From NCBI GenBank assembly GCA_035384565.1, contig DAOOIT010000005.1, positions 43,893-107,892 on the forward strand: DNA of 64,000 nucleotides. The letters are read 5' to 3'. This DNA is from Planctomycetota bacterium. Lineage in GTDB: Bacteria > Planctomycetota > PUPC01 > DSUN01. Below, piece after piece: positions 16,579-24,120 of this stretch. The notes beneath the pieces were generated by a model, which saw nothing but the letters and a program-made list of their open reading frames with translations, did not search any database and was not told the DNA's origin. The position numbers were made by a program, and so were the translations under genes. The first letter of the stretch is position 1. Each line of letters starts with the position of its first letter.

Positions 16579-16592
16579 TTGCGGAGGGGTGC

Positions 16593-16624
16593 GGGGAGGA
16601 GCTTCTTGCAAGAAGCTCCTCCCC
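16593..16624. repeat. 32-bp perfect palindrome, TTGCAA core
   Basis: A 16-bp perfect inverted repeat without a loop, GGGGAGGAGCTTCTTG and its complement. It ends nine bases from the stop codon of the oxidoreductase at 16633, so it could also act as a terminator, although no T-run follows. Confidence 0.85.
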
Positions 16625-16632
16625 ACATCTCT

Positions 16633-17763
16633 TCACACCCGCACCGCTTGGCCGCACTCGCGGCTCTGGATGCCGGCGTGGGCGAGGCGGCTGGCGGCCA
16701 GGCCGTCGCGGGCCGTGGCGTTCTCGGGCGTGCGGCCTGTGAGGACGCACTCGGCGAAGTGGTCGAGCGCGGCGAGCCAGCCTTTGTCCACCATGTAATT
16801 CCACATCTGGCCGCTCTGGAGGAAGCGCTGGCGTTCGGCGTGGTCGGGGAAGGCCTCGGGGTGCTCGGCCGTGGCGATCTCCCAGGCCGTGCGGCGCATC
16901 GCGTAGAGGGCCTCGGCGCCCACCTTGGCGAACAGGTGCTTGTGCGAGTACTCGCGGTCGGGGTGCGAGTGGCCGGCGTAGCGTGCGACCGGCTCGACGC
17001 CCCGGAAGCCGAACGCGCGCAGCTCGACGAACTCCTCGACGATCACCGTGCCCTGGTCGCTGATGAGTTCGAGACGTTCCTTCGGCACGTCGGTCGTCAC
17101 GTAGCCGCTGCTCGTGATCGAGGCCACGCAGCCCGACGCGAAGGTGAGGGTGAAGATCTCATCGTCGTCGCGCGACTTGACGGTGTAGACGGATGCCACC
17201 TCGGACCGCGTGAGCCAGCGCAGCAGGTCGAAGACGTGGCAGACCTCGTGGATGACGCGCACGCCGGGCGGGCAGCCGCGCCCCCAGCCGCGGACGTAGG
17301 TGTCGCTGATGCGATAGTGGATGTTCCGCGGCCCGCCGTCGCTCCAGGCCAGCTCGGCGGCGCGGCGATAGGCGGGCGCGAAACGGCGATTGAAGTCCAC
17401 CGCCGCCCACTTGCCGGCCCGCTGCTGCGCGCGAACGACCGCCTCGCAGGCCTCGACGGTCTCGGCGAGAGGCTTCTCGACGTAGACGTGTTTGCCCGCC
17501 TCGAGGCACTCGATGGCGAGCGGCGCCTGCTGGTCCTCGCGGGTGGCCACCACCACGGCCTGAATCTCGGGGTCGGCGAGCAGGCGCCGGTGGTCGGTGG
17601 TGCGGTGGGGGACGGCGTACTTGTCGGCCATGGCGGCCAGCAGGTCGCCGCGGAGGTCGCAGGCAGTCTTGAGGCGGGCGTGGGGCGCCCGCGCCAGGTT
17701 GGGAAGGTGTTGCGACTGCGCGATGCCGCCGACGCCGATGAGGCCGAAGATTGCCTTGTCCAT
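16633..17763 (-). CDS. Gfo/Idh/MocA family oxidoreductase
   Basis: A 376-residue cytoplasmic NAD(P)-dependent oxidoreductase without export signal. The Rossmann start is GLIGVGGIAQSQHLPNLA, followed by VVVATREDQQAPLAIECLEA, HVYVEKPLAETVEAC with the conserved EKP, and RVIHEVCHVFDLLRWL in the substrate domain. The family includes inositol and sugar-phosphate dehydrogenases and glycoside-3-oxidases. Residues 210-260 include a beta-sheet region suited to dimer formation. The Shine-Dalgarno is weak (GGGGGCG). It is upstream of the Tat-exported paralog on the same strand but separated by about 240 bases of hairpins, so co-transcription is uncertain. Confidence 0.93.
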   Translation of the reverse strand: MDKAIFGLIGVGGIAQSQHLPNLARAPHARLKTACDLRGDLLAAMADKYAVPHRTTDHRRLLADPEIQAVVVATREDQQAPLAIECLEAGKHVYVEKPLAETVEACEAVVRAQQRAGKWAAVDFNRRFAPAYRRAAELAWSDGGPRNIHYRISDTYVRGWGRGCPPGVRVIHEVCHVFDLLRWLTRSEVASVYTVKSRDDDEIFTLTFASGCVASITSSGYVTTDVPKERLELISDQGTVIVEEFVELRAFGFRGVEPVARYAGHSHPDREYSHKHLFAKVGAEALYAMRRTAWEIATAEHPEAFPDHAERQRFLQSGQMWNYMVDKGWLAALDHFAECVLTGRTPENATARDGLAASRLAHAGIQSRECGQAVRV

Positions 17764-18029
17764 GGCGCCCCCGAGGAATGAGTGCGGGACGGCCTCCCGC
17801 TTTCATTCTAGAGTCGGCGCGCCGGATGTCAAGAGATGCAAGAAGGGAGAGACCGCGAATCGGGCGAATCAGGCGAATGGAGACAGAAGAGTCTCACGCA
17901 GAGCACGCAGAGGCGGATGGGAAGGGGCCGCAGCGAGGAGAAGGCAAGCACGGAGGGCACGAAGGGGACTTGACCGGCCCCATGTTCTGTCGGCGCCTGT
18001 TGTGGCCTTGCGCACGGTCGCTGCCTCAC
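17764..18029. other. Intergenic region with periodic repeats
   Basis: No gene is seen. Around 17856-17880 there are three 9-nt units, GCGAATCGG, GCGAATCAG and GCGAATGGA. At 17885-17916 the dispersed word AGAGTCTCACGCAGAG appears, followed by a second CGCAGAGG. The right end leads into the promoter at 18030. Confidence 0.6.
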
Positions 18030-18058
18030 TTGACATCCTCGGCTTGACACGGTATCCT
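18030..18058 (+). promoter_or_regulatory. Promoter of the GHKL-methyltransferase module
   Basis: TTGACA, 17-base spacer, TATCCT. Start of transcription is expected near 18065, giving a leader of about 50 bases before GTG 18115. A second TTGACA at 18044 overlaps but has no suitable -10 box. Confidence 0.6.
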
Positions 18059-18114
18059 CACCTCACCTTGAGTGGTAGGGTTGGGGCTGTCACACCGGCG
18101 CGGAGGTCAGGCAC

Positions 18115-20412
18115 GTGGCAGATTTCAAGTATACGCCAGACGATGAGATCCCGATCCACCGCGAGGGCGCCATCAAGCAGCTCTGTCGCCCCTTCCTCTC
18201 GCACGAGAATGGCCTCCCAGAATGGGTGAAGAACTCCGCGGCAGCCTATCTGAGGGATGGGCGGGGACCCGGGGAGCGGGTGGTTGTAGTGCTCTTCTGC
18301 CATGGACGGGGGGCAAGGCCGGCCACTATCGCCTGTCTCGATCTCGTGGGCATGACCAGCCTTCAGATAGAGAGAGACTTTAGGCGCTGGGCGGATCCCG
18401 AGGCCGCAACGCGTTCATCAGACACCAAAGTGCGCCTCGGGGAACTTGGTGGTCATGGTAACGGCGGGAAATGTTACATGACCCAGATGTTCGAGGACCA
18501 CTGCCTCCTGTACACCGTCAGGAGCGGCCGGGGCTGTCGGTATGGAGTGGCAGGGGGACACGTCGCTTTCGGCTATGTACCGGACGCCCGGACAGGCAGG
18601 GATTTCACGGTGGACGATGTTGCTTCGGAGATCAACATATGCCTGGGAACAGCCGGAGCAACCCTGAGTGATCTGCCGCAAGCTGCTGCTGAGGCGGTCA
18701 GAAGGGCATCGGGCTTCTCATTCATATGTGGTTTCAGGCCCCGGGACTATGGTAGCAGAATCCCGGTTCAGAGCCTAGTCGAGAGCCTGCTTTCGCACCC
18801 GCAGATGGTCAGCCCGCTGCAGCTTTGCAGCATCTATGTCCTCGCAAACGGACAGGCGTACAATGCCGGGCACCCCTTGTCGTTGCCTGTAATCGAGCCC
18901 ATGCACGGGTACGAGGAGCCAAGGGTGATCGTGATCCCCGGTTCGCTGAAGGACCCAATGTCGGGGCAAGCAGTTCCGATCACTGCGGAGAATGGCGGCA
19001 CCCAAGGTAAGCTTGAGATCCGGACGTCGGAGAAGAACATGCGCGTCGGTAGGGGGGGCAAGCGGAAATGGCGCCACACAGTGACATTCCACACGCTGGA
19101 ATCAGGCGTGATAGGCAGCATCCCGATGACGAGCCTCGTTGTCGACTCCAGCTTCCGGGACTTCATGTACTGCGACTGCTACTTGGAAAGTCTGGATAGA
19201 TACCAACGCAATGAGCGAGGCGCCTTGGCCGAGAGCCCGTTGACACGTGCCGTGCAAGACTGGATTTCCGGACAGGTTCGCGCATACTGCCGAGAGTTTG
19301 AGGTCAGGGAACAGCGAAGGCTGCGAGATCAGGACCGCGACGAACTCAGCCGCATCAACGAGTGGCTTGACCAGTGGAAGAACCAGTTCATGCAGGAGTT
19401 CATGCATGGCCTGTATGGACAAGGTGAAGGAGCGGCTCAGCGCGAAAGGGCTAGCCTACCGTCTGGAACACCTGCCTCGATGGAGCTTGGTGGCGTGTAC
19501 CCCAGAGCCGGCCTGGGGGTCTACTTCAGGCCATCCCTCAGGTTCTTCGACAAGGACCGACGTCGAATCAGGCCGGTCCCCTACAGATGGGTCAGCGAGG
19601 ATAACAATGTGGCCATGGTCGACGAGGATCTCAACCTGATTCAGACCTTCGCGTTCGGCAAGACAGGAATCTTCGCCCAAACATTGGACGGCCAGCTCTG
19701 CTCCAACCAGATTGCTCTGGAAGTCGTGAGGATCATCGATATACGAATCGTCCCCCGAGAACTGGTCGTCCCGGCTGGCACCCGGAACAAGCTCCAGGCA
19801 ATGTGTCGCCTCCCAGACGGCACGGAGATACCGAACGTTCACTTGACCTGGATGGAGGCGAACTCGGCGGTCGCGAGGGTGAGTTCCAGGGGCATGGTCT
19901 ACGGTTTTGCCCCGGGCGAGACTGAGGTGACGGCTCTTGATGAGAGCTGCAGATCCGACGCTCCGGCTCGGATCACCATCACGCCGTCGGATGGCAGGGG
20001 GGCCGGCAATCAGAGAGGCCGTGGTTTCCCAAGGATCCTGATCTCCGAGATAGACTGCCTCCCTGGCGAGGCTTCGCCACCGCAGTTCCGCAAGGATGAG
20101 CCACCCATATGCCAACGTGTCCAGGACACTGATGCAAACGTCTGGTGGATCAACCTGGCCTCACCATTCGCTCGGCTCTACTCCGATCAGGAGGGAGGCT
20201 ACGGCGTCAAGTCTGAAGCATGGCGCATGTACCACGTCGAACGTCTCATTGACGTGATCATCCAGATCGCGCTGACGCATGGCCCAGATAGCGACCAGTC
20301 CCTGGATTCCAACGACTGGGCGTTGCGTGCTGCGGAGATCGAGGCGGAGATTCGGGGCAAGGCCATCGAGTCACTCGTACACTTCATAACCTCTGGCGAA
20401 ACCGAAGACTGA
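18115..20412 (+). CDS. GHKL (Hsp90/MutL/MORC-like) ATPase with Ig-like domains
   Basis: A 765-residue soluble protein. The ATP-binding fold is seen at residues 20-125: N-box EWVKNSAAAY (N40), motif LDLVGM (D76, G79), and glycine lid GELGGHGNGGKCYM (112-119). Residues 200-460 resemble the transducer and coiled-coil region of MutL/MORC-type ATPases. Two Ig-like segments follow at about 465-535 and 540-620; the second is BIG2-like (VVPAGTRNKLQAMC, GFAPGETEVTALDE). There is no signal peptide or membrane helix, so Ig-like domains in a cytosolic ATPase are unusual. GTG start with GGAGG eight bases upstream. It is the first gene of a three-gene operon with a DNA methyltransferase, a setting in which MutL/MORC-like ATPases are known from predicted restriction systems. 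Codon third positions are less G/C-biased than in neighbours, suggesting transfer. Confidence 0.8.
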   Translation: MADFKYTPDDEIPIHREGAIKQLCRPFLSHENGLPEWVKNSAAAYLRDGRGPGERVVVVLFCHGRGARPATIACLDLVGMTSLQIERDFRRWADPEAATRSSDTKVRLGELGGHGNGGKCYMTQMFEDHCLLYTVRSGRGCRYGVAGGHVAFGYVPDARTGRDFTVDDVASEINICLGTAGATLSDLPQAAAEAVRRASGFSFICGFRPRDYGSRIPVQSLVESLLSHPQMVSPLQLCSIYVLANGQAYNAGHPLSLPVIEPMHGYEEPRVIVIPGSLKDPMSGQAVPITAENGGTQGKLEIRTSEKNMRVGRGGKRKWRHTVTFHTLESGVIGSIPMTSLVVDSSFRDFMYCDCYLESLDRYQRNERGALAESPLTRAVQDWISGQVRAYCREFEVREQRRLRDQDRDELSRINEWLDQWKNQFMQEFMHGLYGQGEGAAQRERASLPSGTPASMELGGVYPRAGLGVYFRPSLRFFDKDRRRIRPVPYRWVSEDNNVAMVDEDLNLIQTFAFGKTGIFAQTLDGQLCSNQIALEVVRIIDIRIVPRELVVPAGTRNKLQAMCRLPDGTEIPNVHLTWMEANSAVARVSSRGMVYGFAPGETEVTALDESCRSDAPARITITPSDGRGAGNQRGRGFPRILISEIDCLPGEASPPQFRKDEPPICQRVQDTDANVWWINLASPFARLYSDQEGGYGVKSEAWRMYHVERLIDVIIQIALTHGPDSDQSLDSNDWALRAAEIEAEIRGKAIESLVHFITSGETED

Positions 20413-20424
20413 CGGGAAGAGCCA

Positions 20425-21111
20425 GTGACCGGACAACTCACTATCGGTGATAAGCTCCTTGCTGCTGCACTCGCGCTGGAGCAGTCAGGGAAAAACCACT
20501 TCTCGGCAGAGGACCTCGTGGTAATGGCCTGGCATCGGTTCCCACATGCCTTCGGCCTCAGCGGCCACATGGACCAGCATGGGACGCCCATGTACCCTGA
20601 CTCCAACAGAGTCTACATGGAAATCATGGGAAGCAAGCCCCTACGCAAACAGGGTCTTCTGAGGAAGGTTGGCAGTAAGCTGTACGCGTTGACTGATGCT
20701 GGCCGTCAGCGCGCAGCGATGGTATCAGAAACTCCTCAGGAGACGTTGCCTGAGAAGTGGTCGCTTGCCAGAGAGAAGATCGATCAGATACGGAGGCTAT
20801 TCGATTCGAGAGCCGCTGCCAAGCTCAGAGAAGGGCAACCCGAGGAACTCTCGTTCTTCGATGCGTGTGGCTTCTGGGGGATCAACCCCAGGAGCCGGGC
20901 CAAGGATCTGTGGAGCCGTTTCGCACACATCGAAGCGCTTCTTGACGCTGCGATCGAGTCGCTTGGTGACAGGGACCGCGCGGCCTCGCGCCATGGCTCT
21001 TCATCATATGGTGTTGAGGACATTCGCACGTTGCGGCGGACACATGACTTCCTCTGCGATAGGTACTCCAGGGAGATCGCCGTGATCAAGGCAAGGACAG
21101 ATGAACGATAG
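20425..21111 (+). CDS. Winged-helix-like protein of the GHKL-methyltransferase module
   Basis: A 228-residue soluble protein starting at GTG 20425, 13 bases after the ATPase gene. Residues 10-95 look like a winged helix: FSAEDLVVMAWHRFPHAFGL, PDSNRVYMEIMGSKPLRKQG, then the wing LLRKVGSKLYALTDAGRQRA. The remainder is helical and charged, with EELSFFDACGFWGINPRSRA in the middle. No nuclease motif (PD-ExK, HNH, GIY-YIG) can be recognised. It may read DNA sequence or methylation state and connect ATPase and methyltransferase. Its last 11 bases overlap the methyltransferase start, so the two are translationally coupled. I recognise no named family. Confidence 0.7.
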   Translation: MTGQLTIGDKLLAAALALEQSGKNHFSAEDLVVMAWHRFPHAFGLSGHMDQHGTPMYPDSNRVYMEIMGSKPLRKQGLLRKVGSKLYALTDAGRQRAAMVSETPQETLPEKWSLAREKIDQIRRLFDSRAAAKLREGQPEELSFFDACGFWGINPRSRAKDLWSRFAHIEALLDAAIESLGDRDRAASRHGSSSYGVEDIRTLRRTHDFLCDRYSREIAVIKARTDER

Positions 21112-22105
21112 CCCCGCAGGGCAACAGAACTGCCCACCCATCGAGCCCACGCCATGCTATGAGACGAAGTACGGGGGGGCCTTCTGCGCTAACTCTCTTG
21201 AGTTCATGGCCGGCCTCCCGCCGCAGTCGGTGAACCTCGTGCTTACATCCCCGCCGTTCGCATTGCGTAAGAAGAAGTCCTACGGGAACGTCTCAGCTGA
21301 CCAGTACATCGACTGGTTCATGCCATTCGCTCAGCAGATTCACCGCATCCTGAAACGAAATGGTAGCTTCGTTCTGGATATTGGGGGCTCCTGGAATCAG
21401 GGGCAGCCGACGCGGAGCCTCTACCATTTTGAGCTGTTGCTCAAGCTCTGCGGCGAGAAAGGGTTGTTCAGCTTGGCTCAGGAGTTCTACTGGTACAACA
21501 GAGCCAAGATGCCAGCTCCCGCCCAATGGGTCACGATCGAGCGTGTCCGCGTGAAAGACGCCGTCCAACCGATCTGGTGGCTTTCGAAGACGCCCCGTCC
21601 GTACGCCAGCAACACACGGGTTCTAACTCCGTATTCGAAGAGCATGAGGAACCTGCTGAAGCGGGGGTACAATGCGGGTCCAAGGCCTTCGGGTCATGTA
21701 GTGTCAGTGAAGTGGGGCAGAGACCAGGGCGGGGCCATCCCTACGAACCTCATCGAGGCGTCGAACACGAGCAGCAGTGATCCATACCTGAGAGCGTGTA
21801 GACAGCACGGGCTCGTTGTACACCCAGCTCGTTTCACAGAGAAGGTCCCCGAGTTCTTCATAAGGTTCCTCACCCGACCGGGCCATCTCGTTCTTGATCC
21901 CTTCGCCGGCAGCAACATGGTTGGGGCGGTTGCAGAGAGGCTTCGCCGCCGATGGGTTGCTGTCGAGATCAATAGGGATTACGTGGTAGGGTCCGCCTTC
22001 CGCTTCGACGGGGTGGGTGTGTCTTTCGTCGCAGGGGCGCTCTGCCGCGGCGATGTCCCCCAAGGGGCGCAAGCCGCTCCTGCGAAACCGGAGTGTATGT
22101 GCTAG
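21101..22105 (+). CDS. M.PvuII-like cytosine-N4 DNA methyltransferase
   Basis: A 334-residue beta-class methyltransferase. The catalytic motif IV is TSPPF (49-53), typical of N4-cytosine enzymes. Motif I, LDPFAGSNMVGAVAE, lies near residue 265, giving the beta-class order. From memory, long stretches match the layout of M.PvuII: ALRKKKSYGNV, DWFMPFAQQIHRILK, FYWYNRAKMPAP, RVRVKDAVQPIWWLSKT, VLTPYSKSM and VHPARFTEKVPEFFIRFLT. M.PvuII modifies CAGCTG, so that is the best target guess. No cognate PvuII-type endonuclease or C-protein is beside it. After SAFRF the last 30 or so residues come from a palindromic repeat (22030-22084), so the C-terminus has been rewritten. Start overlaps the winged-helix gene. 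Confidence 0.9.
   Translation: MNDSPAGQQNCPPIEPTPCYETKYGGAFCANSLEFMAGLPPQSVNLVLTSPPFALRKKKSYGNVSADQYIDWFMPFAQQIHRILKRNGSFVLDIGGSWNQGQPTRSLYHFELLLKLCGEKGLFSLAQEFYWYNRAKMPAPAQWVTIERVRVKDAVQPIWWLSKTPRPYASNTRVLTPYSKSMRNLLKRGYNAGPRPSGHVVSVKWGRDQGGAIPTNLIEASNTSSSDPYLRACRQHGLVVHPARFTEKVPEFFIRFLTRPGHLVLDPFAGSNMVGAVAERLRRRWVAVEINRDYVVGSAFRFDGVGVSFVAGALCRGDVPQGAQAAPAKPECMC
22030..22084. repeat. Palindromic element in the methyltransferase 3' end
   Basis: Arms CGCAGGGGCG and CGCTCCTGCG pair with one mismatch, enclosing CCCC-AA-GGGG. The element is inside the reading frame and supplies residues such as AGALCRGDVPQGAQAAPA. Confidence 0.65.
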
Positions 22106-22493
22106 CCTCGCTGGGGCGGCTGACACTACTCCCGCCCAGTCGACAACGCCTTCACGAGTCCTCTCTCGGAGCCTCGACGAAGTTCACCCTGAGCGTAGTC
22201 GAAGGGCTCGGGCCGGGGTCTCGCGGGCGGGCTCTTCGGCGTCCATCGGTCGTCGGCTTCTTCTCTGCGTGCTCTCGCCGGCGGCCTCTGCTGGCTCTGC
22301 GTGAGACTCTTGCCGCCTTGATTCGCGGCGATTGGCGAGATTCGCGGTCGCGGAGCTCATGTGTGCTTGGGAGCTAAGTTGTAAGTTGCGGCCTGACCCC
22401 CTGGGGCGCGAAAACCGGGAAGTCTGGGAGACTCTGGGAGACTTAGGACATGTTGTGGTGCCCCCAGGATGCAGCCGCTACCTGTAGTGGGGC
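22106..22493. other. Intergenic region of mixed dispersed repeats
   Basis: No gene is seen. It holds CACCCTGAGCGTAGTCGAAG near 22184, the CTCTGCGTGAGACTC word near 22295-22310 (minus-strand form of the GAGTCTCACGCAG repeat), 9-nt GCGAATC units near 22320-22352 (minus), and a doubled CTGGGAGACT near 22421-22441. Repeat remnants meet here between the module and the end of the radical SAM operon. Confidence 0.6.
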
Positions 22494-24080
22494 TCATGCC
22501 TGGGGCGTGGCGGCGACTTCGGCCGGCTGCTCGGCGGGGGCCTGGGCGCCGGCGGCGTTGTAGTGCTCGGCCAACTCCTTGAGGATGGCCTTGTTGAAGA
22601 GCCGCCAGGAGCAGACAGGCACGTACTTGAACTCCTGGGTCTTGGGGTCTATGTAGACGTGTACGCTGGGGCAGCGCTCGAGGCGCTCGGTTTCGAGGAT
22701 CGGGTCGTCCTCGAGGGGCAGGATGACGACGCGGAGCATTTCGCGGGCGAGCATGTGGCGGTCGCGGACTTTGCTGGACTTGCAGCCGACGGCGAGCTCG
22801 AGCATGGTCATGAGGCCGTGATAGAGCTTGCCGAGGCCCTTGCCCTTGAAGAAGCGGCCCAGGCGGATGTGAGGGCGCAGGGTCCTCACCAGGCCGATCT
22901 TGCCGGAGAGGTGGAAGAGGGCGTTCCGCAGGCGCAGGGCGCCCAGGAACCTGCCGAAGGCGTTCTTCTGCCAGCGCTCCTTGCGGGCGAGCAGGCGGTT
23001 TTCGAGGGCGATGAAGGCCTCGACGACCTTGTTGAGCGGGACCTTGAGGTAGTGGTCGGCGGGCAGGTAGCGCTCGCCGTTCGAGACGAGCAGGTAGAAG
23101 CTCTCGCAGTTGGGGTGGCCGCCGTAGTAGGGCATGGGGTCGTGGCCCAGGCACTCGGCGAGGGCGACGAATTGCGAGGCGAGGCCCAGCGAGATGAACT
23201 GCACGTCGTAGTCGGGGTAGCAGTCGGCGAGGAACTGCTCGACGTCCTCGGTGGTCATGCGGGGGGGCTGGAACTCGAACTTGCTGGGGTCCCAGGTCTG
23301 CACGAGGGGCATGAGGTAGATGCCGTGGAGGATGCGGCGTTGGCGGTGGCAGAAGTCGAGGATCTCGGGCAGGTCCTTGTCGTTGAGGCCCCAGGAGAAG
23401 CAGGTGACGTAGCTGACCTTGGCTCGAGGGAGCTTGTTGAGGTTCTCGATGGCCTTCTGCTTCTTCTCGAGCACCTTTTCGTTGGCGCGGAGCTGGAGGT
23501 AGGTGGACGGTTTGCAGCCGTCGTACGAGACGAGCAGGTGGGGCCGTGCGGCGACGAGTTCGCGGCAGAACTCCTCGTCGGCGAGGCGGATGCCGTTGGT
23601 GAGCACGCGGGTCTCGAAGCCGTAGGAGCGCGAGAGCTTGACGATGTCCACGATGTCCTTGCGCACGGTGGGCTCGCCGCCGAAGAGGGCGACAGCGGGC
23701 AGGGGGTCGAACTGGGCGAGGTGGTCGAAAATCCTGCGGAAGTGCTCCATCGGCGGGTCGAAGCTGAAGCCGTGGCCGGGCACGCTGTCGGCGCACATGG
23801 GGCAGTTGAGGTTGCAGCGGTTCGTCACGTCCACGAAGGCGTAGCGTGGGCGGCGATGGTGGTTGCAGGTGGCGCACTTGACGGCGCCGCAGGGGGTGAA
23901 GCGGTGGCCGGGGTCGAGGTCGCGCTTGGCGAAGTGGCGCCTGGCGTCGGACGAGAGCAGGTTCTCGTTGGTGCCGCAGTCGGGGCACTCTTTGATGAGG
24001 TAGACCTTGCCGTCGCGCTGGTCGCGGCGGATGGGGACGAGTTTCTTGCAGGAGTTGCAGAAGCCTCGGTTCTTGGCCAT
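22494..24080 (-). CDS. Radical SAM protein 1 of three tandem paralogs
   Basis: A 528-residue radical SAM enzyme. An N-terminal zinc-ribbon-like part has C8-x2-C11 and C32-x2-C35, then C64, C69 and C72. The SAM-cluster motif is CNLNCPMC (C89, C93, C96), with GGEPTVRKD and VLTNGIRLADEEF downstream. A C-terminal CPSVHVYIDP...VPVCSW segment holds two further cysteines. The layout is closest to the MJ0619 / tetraether-lipid-synthase-like group (COG1964), judged from TNGIRL, the YDG segment and the AIENL helix; the reaction is not known. ATG 24080 has GAGGAG five bases upstream. It is the last gene of the sulfur operon, 40 bases after its paralog. The tail after residue 510 is Ala/Pro-rich. Confidence 0.85.
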   Translation of the reverse strand: MAKNRGFCNSCKKLVPIRRDQRDGKVYLIKECPDCGTNENLLSSDARRHFAKRDLDPGHRFTPCGAVKCATCNHHRRPRYAFVDVTNRCNLNCPMCADSVPGHGFSFDPPMEHFRRIFDHLAQFDPLPAVALFGGEPTVRKDIVDIVKLSRSYGFETRVLTNGIRLADEEFCRELVAARPHLLVSYDGCKPSTYLQLRANEKVLEKKQKAIENLNKLPRAKVSYVTCFSWGLNDKDLPEILDFCHRQRRILHGIYLMPLVQTWDPSKFEFQPPRMTTEDVEQFLADCYPDYDVQFISLGLASQFVALAECLGHDPMPYYGGHPNCESFYLLVSNGERYLPADHYLKVPLNKVVEAFIALENRLLARKERWQKNAFGRFLGALRLRNALFHLSGKIGLVRTLRPHIRLGRFFKGKGLGKLYHGLMTMLELAVGCKSSKVRDRHMLAREMLRVVILPLEDDPILETERLERCPSVHVYIDPKTQEFKYVPVCSWRLFNKAILKELAEHYNAAGAQAPAEQPAEVAATPQA

Positions 24081-24120
24081 GTTGTCTCCTCGTTCGTGGC
24101 GGGTCTTCAGGTCGGATGAC

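Noticed and set aside
18115..20412. GHKL protein as sensor histidine kinase or Hsp90
   Set aside because: No HisKA domain, membrane helix or Hsp90 middle domain is visible, and the operon partner is a DNA methyltransferase.
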